From Amycolatopsis pretoriensis (GTDB taxonomy: Bacteria > Actinomycetota > Actinomycetes > Mycobacteriales > Pseudonocardiaceae): DNA of 64,000 bases. The stretch spans positions 365,244 through 429,243 of the forward strand of contig NZ_FNUJ01000009.1 in assembly GCF_900107925.1 (NCBI RefSeq), given 5' to 3'. This document shows positions 16,450-23,714 of the stretch, in pieces. The position numbers and the translations under genes were made by a program. Within the stretch, counting starts at the first letter, position 1. The number at the start of each line of letters is the position of its first letter. The notes beneath the pieces were generated by a model. The model searched no databases and was not told the DNA's origin. It saw only the letters and a list, made by a program, of their open reading frames with translations.

Positions 16450-19400
16450 GTGGGACGCAAATTCGGCAAACGAGGCAAGCCCGGCACGGGCTCGCCCCAG
16501 GACCCGGCGGCGCTGTTCGGCGCACCCCAGCCGCCGAGGCAGTCGGCGCGCCCCGTGTCGAGCACGCCGCTGGCCGACCAGCTGGCCCAGGGCTACCCGG
16601 GCGTGGACCCGGGGTACGTGGTGTTGCCGAGGTCGTTGGCGGAGGGCATGTCGCTGCCGTGGCAGCACCAGATGGCGGCGCTGCTGGCCCAGTTCCACGC
16701 GGAGCATGCGTCGCTGGCGTGGCCGATCTATCGGGTGGTGCCGTCTCGGTACGAGCGGCTGGCGGACCTGGACGAGGAGCAGCTGGCCGAGGCGGGCTAC
16801 CTGGTCGAGATGGACGCCGACGGCGAGATGGTCTACCGCGAGCGCAGCGGGCGGAAGGTGGAGGACCCGGAGAACACGTCGGTGTTGGTGTCATCGCTGG
16901 ACCCGATCCCGCGCCCGGCGGCGCGTCCGGCACCCCCGACGGGGGCACCGTCCGGGCAGGTACCAGCCCCGATGAACATCGGGCCGGCACCGGTGTGGCG
17001 GACGGTCCCGCACCCACCCCCGGCGCAGTCGGTACCGGGGACACCGGAGCAGTTCCCGGCTGCTCCGGGTTCCGGCTGGTCCGGTTCGCAGTCGGGGCCG
17101 AGGGCACCTCGCCATGCGGCGCCGGAAGCTGGGTCGTTCACTTCACCGGCGGCTTCCGAGGTGGGGCACTCTGGGGTGGCGCAGTCTTTCGTGGCGCCGG
17201 TTGCTGGTGAGCAGCCATCCGCTGGGGCGCAGGCCTTCGCCGGGGGGCCGTCGCCGGCCGAGTCCGCGGGGCGGCCGGATTCGTCGGCCACGGACCAGGT
17301 GGTTGCCGAGCCGGAATCGCCGACGGCTGGGCGGCCGCCATCGCCCATCGAGCCGGAGCCACTCTGGGCGGCCGCTGACCAGCGGCAAGCGGCCGTGGAG
17401 CCGGAATCGCCGACGGCTGGGCGGCCGCAATCGCCTATCGGGCCGGAGGTGCAGCCGCAGTCGGCGGCCATGGGTCAGCCGCAGTCGCCTGCTGAGCCGG
17501 AGCCGCTCAAGGCGGCCGCTGACCAGCAGCAAGCAGCCACCGAACCGGAGATGCAGGCACAACGGTCGGTCGAGTCACAGCCGGCGGCTCGGCCGCAGTC
17601 GCTTACCGAGCCGGAGCCGCTCTCAACGGCTGCTGACCAGCGGCAACCGGCTGTCGAGCCGGAATCGCCGGCCGCCGCGCAGTCGCAATCGTTCGCCGAG
17701 CCGGAGCCGGTTGCCGAGGCGGGGCCGCTCCCGGCCGCTGACCAGCGGCAAGCGGTCGCCGAGCCGGAATCGCCGGCCGCCGCGCAGTCGCAATCGTTCG
17801 CCGAGCCGGAGCCGGTTGCCGAGGCGGGGCCGCTCCCGGCCGCTGACCAGCGGCAAGCGGTCGCCGAGCCGGAATCGCCGGCCGCCGCGCAGTCGCAATC
17901 GTTCGCCGAGCCGGAGCCGGTTGCCGAGGCGGGGCCGCTCCCGGCCGCTGACCAGCGGCAAGCGGCTGTCGAGCCGGAATCGCCGGCCGCCGCGCAGTCG
18001 CAATCGGCCATCGAGCCGGAGCCGGCTGCCGAGTCGGAGCCGCTCCCGGCCGCTGACCAGCGGCAGCCGGCTATCGAGTCGGAGGTGCAGGCGCCACGGC
18101 CGTTGGAGTCGCAATCGTCGGCCGCGGACGTGCGGCAATCGCCTGCCGAGCCGGCGCCGGTTGTCGAGCCGGAGCCGCAATCGGCCGGTGCGGATCAGCG
18201 GCAAACGATCGCCGAGTCGCCGGCTCAGCCACGTCCGCCGGTTGAGTCGCAGCCCGGATCGCAGACTGCGGCGCAGCCGCATTCGGCTGCCGAGTCGCGA
18301 GCGGAATCGCAGGCCGCGGTTCCGTCGCAGTCGCCTTCCGAGCCGCAGCCTGTCGACCAGCGGCGATCGCTTGCCGAGCCGGAGCCGCAAACAGCGGCGG
18401 TGGATCAGCCGCACTCGCCTGTCGAGCCGGAGCCGTCCTCGGCGGCCGCGGCTCACTCGCGGCCGGTCGCCGAGTCGCCGGCTCAGCCACGTCCGCCGGT
18501 TGACTCGCAGCCGGAATCGCCGGACGAGTCGGTGGCCCGGTCGGAGCCGCTTGTCGAGCCGGAGCTGCAATCGCCTGCCGATTCGGAGGTGCAGTCGCCG
18601 GCCGAGGCGCGGTCGGAACCGGCTGCGGAGCAGCGGCAGTCGGTTGTTGAGCCGGTTGTGCGGCCGGAATCGGTTGTCGAGCCGGAGCCGCAGTTGGCGG
18701 ACCAGCTGCAACCTCCTGCCGACTCGCGCCCGGAACTGGCTGCGGAGCAGAGGCAGTCGCTTGCTGAGTCGGGGGTGCAGTCGGAGCCGGCTGTTGAATC
18801 GGAGCCGCAATCGCCCGCTGCGGATCAGCCGCAAGCTTTAGACCAGCCACAATCGCCCGCCGAGGCGCTGTCTCAGCCCGAATCGCCGGCTGCGGGCGAG
18901 CAGCAGTCGCTTGGCGAGTCGCAGGTGCGACCGTCGGCGCCGGTTGAGTCGCTGCCGGAATTGCCCGTGGAGCAGCGGCAGTCGGTGGAGCCGCATTCGC
19001 CGGCCGTTGGTTCGTCGGACTTGCCTGTCGGGGCTACGGAGGAGCCGCAGCCGCCGGTTGCGTCGCAGTCGGAAGCGCCCGTGGTGGAGTCGCCAATAGG
19101 CGGGCCGTCGGGCTCGGTCGAGCAGTCTCAGGCGCCGGTTCAGCCGCGGCCCGTCGCTGAGCCGTTGGTATGGGCGCAGCCGCCCAATGTGCCGGGGTCG
19201 CAATCGCAGCCGGCCGCTGCTGCTCAGCAACCGCCTGTTGGCTCGCCGCATCAGCAGCCTGCTTCGCAGCAGCCTCCCGCTGCGGCTCAACAGCAGCCGG
19301 CTGCCGCAAGTCGGCATCTTCCTCCGCACCAGCAACAGCCCGCCAACCCTCAGCCGCCTGTCGGTTCGCAGCAGCCAGGCCCGCAGCAGCCAGGCGCGCA

Positions 19401-20241
19401 GTCGCCGGCCAGTTCGCAGGAGCCAGGCCTTCAGGAGCCGGGCGCGCAGTCGCCCGCCGGTTCGCAGCAGCCGGGCCCTCGCCAACCCGTCAGCTCGCAG
19501 CAGCCAAGCGCGCAGCAGCCAGGCCTCCAGCCGCCGGCCAGTTCGCAGGAGCCGGGCGCGCAGTCGCCTGTCGGTTCGCAGCAGCCAGGTCCTCGCCAAC
19601 CCGTCAGCTCGCAGCAGCCAAGCCCCCAGCAGTCAAGCCCCCAGCAGCCAGGCCGCAGGCCGCCTGCCAGCCCGCAGCAGCCGGGCCTCCAGCCGCCGGC
19701 CAGTTCGCAGGAGCCAGGCCTTCAGGAGCCGGGCGCGCAGTCGCCTGTCGGTTCGCAGCAGCCGGGCCCTCGCCAACCCGTCAGCTCGCAGCAGCCAAGC
19801 CCCCAACAGCCAGGCCCCAGGCCGCCTGCCACCTCGCAGCAGCCAGTCCCGCAGCAGCCGAGCCCCCAGCCGCCGTCGGGCTTTCAACCGGCCAACCCCC
19901 AGCAACCCCCCACAGCCACCCCTCCGTGGAACAACAAACCCGTCTTCCCGGGCCCCGAATCGACGCCCCAGCCCTTCCCGGCCCGCCACGCCGCCCCTGC
20001 GCGCCCGGTCTTCCCCGGTCCCGGCACCATGCCCCCCGCCCCGCCCACCGCGCGGCCCGTCTTCCCCGGCCCCGACACCCCTCTCCCGCAACCCTCCAAA
20101 GACCAGCAGGAAACCCCGCCCCGAGGCACCCCCCGCGGGTGGTTCGACGAGTTCACCGACCAGCAGAAAGAACCCGAAGAACCCCCGGACTTCGGCCCCA
20201 CCGGGCAGCCGACCGAGATCCCCTACCGGTACAAGCGCTGA
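16450..20241 (+). CDS. Giant Pro/Gln/Glu-rich repeat protein of the secretion-like cluster
   Basis: A 1263-residue protein from GTG at 16450. Only about residues 1-150 look folded: a basic start (GRKFGKRGKPG) and a mixed helical region (LPWQHQMAALLAQFHAEHAS, YRVVPSRYERLADL). The rest is low complexity: Glu/Pro/Ser/Gln-rich to about residue 920, then Gln/Pro-rich to about 1180, ending in a short conserved-looking tail (WFDEFTDQQKEPEEPPDFGP, then EIPYRYKR). No signal peptide or membrane helix is present. It includes exact 35-residue tandem repeats. It is the last gene of the cluster. I do not recognise the N-terminal domain; a scaffold or substrate-recruiting role is conceivable. Confidence 0.7.
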   Translation: MGRKFGKRGKPGTGSPQDPAALFGAPQPPRQSARPVSSTPLADQLAQGYPGVDPGYVVLPRSLAEGMSLPWQHQMAALLAQFHAEHASLAWPIYRVVPSRYERLADLDEEQLAEAGYLVEMDADGEMVYRERSGRKVEDPENTSVLVSSLDPIPRPAARPAPPTGAPSGQVPAPMNIGPAPVWRTVPHPPPAQSVPGTPEQFPAAPGSGWSGSQSGPRAPRHAAPEAGSFTSPAASEVGHSGVAQSFVAPVAGEQPSAGAQAFAGGPSPAESAGRPDSSATDQVVAEPESPTAGRPPSPIEPEPLWAAADQRQAAVEPESPTAGRPQSPIGPEVQPQSAAMGQPQSPAEPEPLKAAADQQQAATEPEMQAQRSVESQPAARPQSLTEPEPLSTAADQRQPAVEPESPAAAQSQSFAEPEPVAEAGPLPAADQRQAVAEPESPAAAQSQSFAEPEPVAEAGPLPAADQRQAVAEPESPAAAQSQSFAEPEPVAEAGPLPAADQRQAAVEPESPAAAQSQSAIEPEPAAESEPLPAADQRQPAIESEVQAPRPLESQSSAADVRQSPAEPAPVVEPEPQSAGADQRQTIAESPAQPRPPVESQPGSQTAAQPHSAAESRAESQAAVPSQSPSEPQPVDQRRSLAEPEPQTAAVDQPHSPVEPEPSSAAAAHSRPVAESPAQPRPPVDSQPESPDESVARSEPLVEPELQSPADSEVQSPAEARSEPAAEQRQSVVEPVVRPESVVEPEPQLADQLQPPADSRPELAAEQRQSLAESGVQSEPAVESEPQSPAADQPQALDQPQSPAEALSQPESPAAGEQQSLGESQVRPSAPVESLPELPVEQRQSVEPHSPAVGSSDLPVGATEEPQPPVASQSEAPVVESPIGGPSGSVEQSQAPVQPRPVAEPLVWAQPPNVPGSQSQPAAAAQQPPVGSPHQQPASQQPPAAAQQQPAAASRHLPPHQQQPANPQPPVGSQQPGPQQPGAQSPASSQEPGLQEPGAQSPAGSQQPGPRQPVSSQQPSAQQPGLQPPASSQEPGAQSPVGSQQPGPRQPVSSQQPSPQQSSPQQPGRRPPASPQQPGLQPPASSQEPGLQEPGAQSPVGSQQPGPRQPVSSQQPSPQQPGPRPPATSQQPVPQQPSPQPPSGFQPANPQQPPTATPPWNNKPVFPGPESTPQPFPARHAAPARPVFPGPGTMPPAPPTARPVFPGPDTPLPQPSKDQQETPPRGTPRGWFDEFTDQQKEPEEPPDFGPTGQPTEIPYRYKR
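17632..18051 (+). repeat. 105-bp in-frame tandem repeat array, four units
   Basis: Four 105-bp units begin at 17632, 17737, 17842 and 17947. Units 2 and 3 are essentially identical at the DNA level; units 1 and 4 differ at a few codons. Each encodes 35 residues starting ADQRQ and containing PESPAAAQSQS. Near-identity in DNA indicates recent unequal recombination or slippage. Confidence 0.9.
19411..19830 (+). repeat. Degenerate Gln/Pro coding repeats
   Basis: Three imperfect copies of a module reading SSQEPG(LQEPG)AQSP-GSQQPGPRQPVSSQQPS occur inside the giant Gln/Pro-rich protein. They retain high nucleotide identity. Spacing varies because some copies lack the LQEPG block. Confidence 0.75.
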
Positions 20242-20272
20242 CAACCCGGCCCAGTGGTGCGAACCTGAGTTC

Positions 20273-20470
20273 ATGTCCAAAGACCCGAACCCGGACCAGG
20301 GGTGGTACTACAACACCCGCACCAAGCAGGTCGAGCACCTCGAACGCAGCCGCGGCATCGACCTGCTCGGCCCCTACCCCGACGAAGCCACCGCCCGGCG
20401 GGCACTCGACATCGCCAAGGAACGGACCCGGCAGGCCGATGCCGCGGACGCTTCCTGGAACGACGACTAG
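20273..20470 (+). CDS. Small SPOR-like conserved protein
   Basis: A 65-residue protein: WYYNTRTKQVEHLERSRGID, then LLGPYPDEATARRALDIAKE and an acidic end. The GPYPDEATARRAL stretch is typical of SPOR-like domains and of small conserved actinobacterial proteins. No signal peptide. ATG at 20273 lies 31 nt after the giant repeat gene. Its TAG shares the CTAG tetranucleotide with the stop of the convergent ATPase gene. Function unknown. Confidence 0.7.
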   Translation: MSKDPNPDQGWYYNTRTKQVEHLERSRGIDLLGPYPDEATARRALDIAKERTRQADAADASWNDD

Positions 20471-21411
20471 ACCGCCAGCCCCGGGCTCACCACGAACTCC
20501 GGGTCCACCTGCGCAGCCAGGTCCGCGCCCGCCCAGGCGTTCGCGTTGCGCAGGTGGAACTCCACCGCCTGGCGCTGGTAGCGCGCCCAGTCGCGCTGCT
20601 CCGCGTCCACCGTCGCGTGCATCGAACGCAGCGTCGAAAGGTTGCGCGGCTCGAGCTCGGTGATCGGCCGGGCCGAGCCGCGCTCCGCCGCGCGTACGTG
20701 CCCTGAAGCCGACAGCCACCCCAGGAGCGCCGATCCCACCTGGTCCTGCAGGAACTCGATGTCGTCGGCGTCGGTCACCTTGTTGCCGACCACCACCAGC
20801 CGCACGCCGTAGTCGCGCGCGTAGTCCGCGTACTGGCGGTACACGCCCACGCTGCGGACCGTCGGCTCGCACACCAGGAACGTCACGTCGAACCGCGTGA
20901 ACAGCCCCGACGCGAACGCGTCCGCCCCCGCGGTCATGTCCATCACGACGTACTCGCCCTCGACGTCCACCAGGTGGTTGAGCAGCAGCTCGGCCGCGCC
21001 CACCTTCGAGTGGTAGCACTTGACACCCAGGTCGTCCTCGTCGAACTGCCCGGTGACGCCCAGCCGGACGCCGCCCAGCTGCCGGAAGCACGCGTCGAAC
21101 ACGGGGCTGTCCTCGAACGGCCGGACCAGCCGCGACCCGCGGCCCGGCGGCGTCGTCTTGATCATCGACGCCGCGTCCGGGATCCGCGGGTTGTCGCCGC
21201 GCAGGTAGTCCTTGATCAGCGCCATGTTGTCGCCGAGCGTCGGCCAGGCCAGCGCTTCCTCCTCGGTCGCGCCGAGCGCCACCGCGAGGTGCTGGTTGAT
21301 GTCGGCGTCGATGGCCAGCACCGGACGGCCGGCGTCGGCGAGGTACGCGACGAACAGCGACGACAACGTGGTCTTGCCGCTGCCGCCCTTGCCGACGAAC
21401 GCGATCTTCAC
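20467..21411 (-). CDS. CooC/MinD-type P-loop ATPase
   Basis: A 314-residue SIMIBI-class ATPase from GTG at 21411, with gggagggg 5-12 nt upstream. The deviant Walker A is at the extreme N-terminus (KIAFVGKGGSGKTTLSSLF), the switch I-like IDADINQH near residue 38, and the Walker B/A' region VVMDMTAGADAF near 155. The overall pattern fits CooC-like ATPases that assist metal insertion or maturation (nickel in CooC). A Zur-like palindrome overlaps the promoter region, which points to zinc-responsive expression. The client protein is unknown and no metalloenzyme lies next to it. Confidence 0.82.
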   Translation of the reverse strand: MKIAFVGKGGSGKTTLSSLFVAYLADAGRPVLAIDADINQHLAVALGATEEEALAWPTLGDNMALIKDYLRGDNPRIPDAASMIKTTPPGRGSRLVRPFEDSPVFDACFRQLGGVRLGVTGQFDEDDLGVKCYHSKVGAAELLLNHLVDVEGEYVVMDMTAGADAFASGLFTRFDVTFLVCEPTVRSVGVYRQYADYARDYGVRLVVVGNKVTDADDIEFLQDQVGSALLGWLSASGHVRAAERGSARPITELEPRNLSTLRSMHATVDAEQRDWARYQRQAVEFHLRNANAWAGADLAAQVDPEFVVSPGLAV

Positions 21412-21434
21412 GAGGAGCCCCTCCCGAAAATGAG

Positions 21435-21453
21435 AATGAAGACGGTTTTCATT
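21435..21453. promoter_or_regulatory. Zur-like operator
   Basis: AATGAAGACGGTTTTCATT is a 19-bp dyad with 8 of 9 base pairs matching, centred at 21444. The core TGAARAC-N-RTTTTCA resembles actinobacterial Zur boxes. It starts 24 bp upstream of the CooC-like ATPase start and lies between that gene and the divergent ribonuclease gene. AT-rich sequence flanks it in an otherwise GC-rich region. Confidence 0.6.
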
Positions 21454-21531
21454 ATTGACAGTCAACGTACACCCGACCGGCCCGCGCCCGATCGGGCGAT
21501 CATCGGCCCCTTCCGGGGTTAGGGTTGGGGG

Positions 21532-22944
21532 GTGCCTCCCCTGGTGATCAGGACACACTCGGCGGGCGGGGACTTCGGTCCGCTGCGCGCCGAGTTTTCG
21601 CTGCCGGAGTCGTTCGGGCCCGACGTGCTGGCCGAGGCGGAGGCGGCGGTCCTCGATCCGCTGGCCGAGCGCCGCGAAGACGCGACCGACCTGCCGTTCG
21701 TCACCATCGACCCGCCCGGCGCCAAGGACCTCGACCAGGCGATGGTCGTCGAGAAGACCGCGCACGGCTTTCGCGTGCACTACGCGATCGCCGACCTCGC
21801 CTCGTTCGTCCCGCCCGGCGGCGCGCTCGACCGCGAGTCGCGGCTGCGCGGCCAGACGCTGTACCTGCCCGACGGGAACGTCCCGCTGCACCCGCCGGTC
21901 CTGTCCGAAGGCGCCGCGAGCCTGCTGCCCGGCGAGATCCGGCCCGCGGTGCTCTGGACCATCGAGACCGACGAAGCCGGCGAGCCGACGGCCACCCGGG
22001 TGCGCCGCGCACTGGTCCGGTCCACCGAGCAGTTCGACTACGAGACCGTCCAGGCCGCGCTCGACGCCGGGAACCCGCACCCGTCGGTGGCCGCGTTGCC
22101 CGAGCTGGGCCGGCGGCGGCGCGAGCTGGCCGTCCGGCGCGGCGCCGTCGAGCTGCAGCTGCCGGAGCAGGAGATCAGCGGCGACCCGGACGGCGGCTGG
22201 GTCCTCGCGCGCCGGCCGCGCACCGTCGTCGACGCGTGGAACGCCGAAATCTCGCTGCTCACCGGGATGGCCGCGGCGAAGATCATGATCGACGCGCGGA
22301 TCGGCGTCCTGCGCACGCTGCCCGACCCGGAACCCGAGGCCGTCGACTGGCTGCGCCGCTCCGCCGAGGCGCTGGGCATCGCGTGGGCGCCGGAGGCGAC
22401 CGTCTCGGAGTTCCTGTCCCGGTTGGACCCGGGCCAGCCGGCGTCGATGGCGCTCTACGCGGACACGACGCGGTTGTTGCGCGGCGCGGGCTACACGGCG
22501 TTCGACGGCGAACTGCCCGCGTTGACGACGCACGCGGGCATCGGCGGCGCGTACGCGCACGTGACGGCGCCGATCCGGCGGCTGGTCGACCGGTTCGCGA
22601 CGGAGATCTGCCTGGCCGTGTCGGCCGGGCGCGACGTGCCGGCGTGGGTGCGGGCGGCGCTCGCGGACGTCCCGGACCGCATGACGGCGTCGGACACGCT
22701 GGCCGCGAAGGTCGAGCGCGCGTGCATCGACCAGGTCGAGGCGTGGGTGCTGGCCGAGCGCATCGGCGGCGAGTTCAGCGCGGTGGTGCTGCGCGCGGAC
22801 GAGAACAAGGCGGAGATCCTCGTCGAAGACCCGACGGTGATGGCGAAGTGCGCGGGCGAGAAGCTGACCGCGGGGGAGCGGATCGGCGTCCGGCTGACCG
22901 CGGTGGACGTCGAGAAGCGGAAGGTGTCGTTCGAACGCGCATGA
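21532..22944 (+). CDS. RNB-domain exoribonuclease (RNase II/R family)
   Basis: A 470-residue protein from GTG at 21532. The RNB catalytic block is seen in FVTIDPPGAKDLDQAM (metal-binding aspartates), HYAIADLASFVPPGG and the later HAGIGGAYAHVTAPIRR. It is shorter than RNase R or RNase II because the N-terminal cold-shock domains are missing. The C-terminal portion (about 420-470) could be a small S1-like fold. Its stop overlaps the ATG of the BtuF-like gene (ATGA). It should degrade RNA 3' to 5'; the substrate class is unknown. Confidence 0.88.
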   Translation: MPPLVIRTHSAGGDFGPLRAEFSLPESFGPDVLAEAEAAVLDPLAERREDATDLPFVTIDPPGAKDLDQAMVVEKTAHGFRVHYAIADLASFVPPGGALDRESRLRGQTLYLPDGNVPLHPPVLSEGAASLLPGEIRPAVLWTIETDEAGEPTATRVRRALVRSTEQFDYETVQAALDAGNPHPSVAALPELGRRRRELAVRRGAVELQLPEQEISGDPDGGWVLARRPRTVVDAWNAEISLLTGMAAAKIMIDARIGVLRTLPDPEPEAVDWLRRSAEALGIAWAPEATVSEFLSRLDPGQPASMALYADTTRLLRGAGYTAFDGELPALTTHAGIGGAYAHVTAPIRRLVDRFATEICLAVSAGRDVPAWVRAALADVPDRMTASDTLAAKVERACIDQVEAWVLAERIGGEFSAVVLRADENKAEILVEDPTVMAKCAGEKLTAGERIGVRLTAVDVEKRKVSFERA

Positions 22945-23714
22945 CTCTCGTCGACGATCTCGGGGAGCCGGTGCCGCTGAGTGGCCCGGCTTCTCGTGTG
23001 GTCTCGCTCGTGCCGTCGCTGACCGAAGCGGTCGAGCTGAGCGCGCCCGGCCGCCTGGTCGGCGCGACGGACTACTGCACGCACCCGTCCACTTTGGACG
23101 TTCCGCGGGTGGGCGGGTCTAAGTACCCGAAGCTCGGCCGGGTCCTGGACCTGGCGCCCGACCTCGTGCTGGCCAACTCGGAGGAGAGCCGCCCGGAGGA
23201 CGTGGAACGGTTGCGCGCCAACGGGATCCCGGTGTGGGTGATGGCCGCGGCGGCGTCGGTTCCGGCCGCGCTGGGCTCGCTGCGGCGGATCCTGACGCAG
23301 GCGTACGAGCTGGACGAGCCGGAGTGGCTGGTGGCGGCGGAGGAGCTCTGGCGCGAGACCCGGCCGGTGCGGTTCCACGCGGTGGTCCCGGTGTGGCGCA
23401 AGCCGTGGATCGTCCTGGGCCGCGACACCTTCGGCGGCGACGTCCTGCGCCGCGTGGGCGTGGCGAACGTGTACGCGGGTTCGGACGAGCGGTACCCGCG
23501 ACCGGCGATCGAGGAGCTGCGGGCGCACTTCACCGCGGACGCGGATCTGCTGGTCCTGCCGGACGAGCCGTACTTGTTCACGGAGGAGGACGGCCCGGAC
23601 CACTTCCCGGACGCGCGGTACGTCCTGGTCTCGGGCCGCCACCTCACGTGGTACGGACCCTCACTCGTCGAGGCCCACGCGGCTCTTACAGCGTCAATCC
23701 CGTCAGAACCGTGA
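22941..23714 (+). CDS. Helical-backbone metal receptor (BtuF-like), no signal peptide
   Basis: A 257-residue protein with the fold signature of periplasmic B12/siderophore-binding proteins: RVVSLVPSLTEAVELSAPGRLVG, the CTHPS motif, KYPKLGRVLDLAPDLVLAN and a C-terminal SGRHLTWYGPSL. It lacks any signal peptide or lipobox, so it is cytoplasmic, unlike classical BtuF. It is translationally coupled to the upstream RNase. Its 3' end overlaps the convergent aldehyde dehydrogenase by 29 bp. Ligand unknown; a cobalamin- or metal-related ligand is possible by family. Confidence 0.82.
   Translation: MTLVDDLGEPVPLSGPASRVVSLVPSLTEAVELSAPGRLVGATDYCTHPSTLDVPRVGGSKYPKLGRVLDLAPDLVLANSEESRPEDVERLRANGIPVWVMAAAASVPAALGSLRRILTQAYELDEPEWLVAAEELWRETRPVRFHAVVPVWRKPWIVLGRDTFGGDVLRRVGVANVYAGSDERYPRPAIEELRAHFTADADLLVLPDEPYLFTEEDGPDHFPDARYVLVSGRHLTWYGPSLVEAHAALTASIPSEP

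Noticed and set aside
17632..18051. Regular repeats that could suggest a CRISPR array
   Set aside because: Units are 105 bp, contiguous without unique spacers, and in frame within a long protein.
17114..18841. Long alternative plus-strand frame rich in Arg/Ser inside the repeat gene
   Set aside because: It arises from the repetitive GC-rich codons; the frame chosen continues a plausible start and ends in a structured tail.
8831..20241. Interpretation as an integrated ICE
   Set aside because: No integrase, relaxase, coupling protein, att repeats or tRNA target seen in the window. This could change with flanking genome context.
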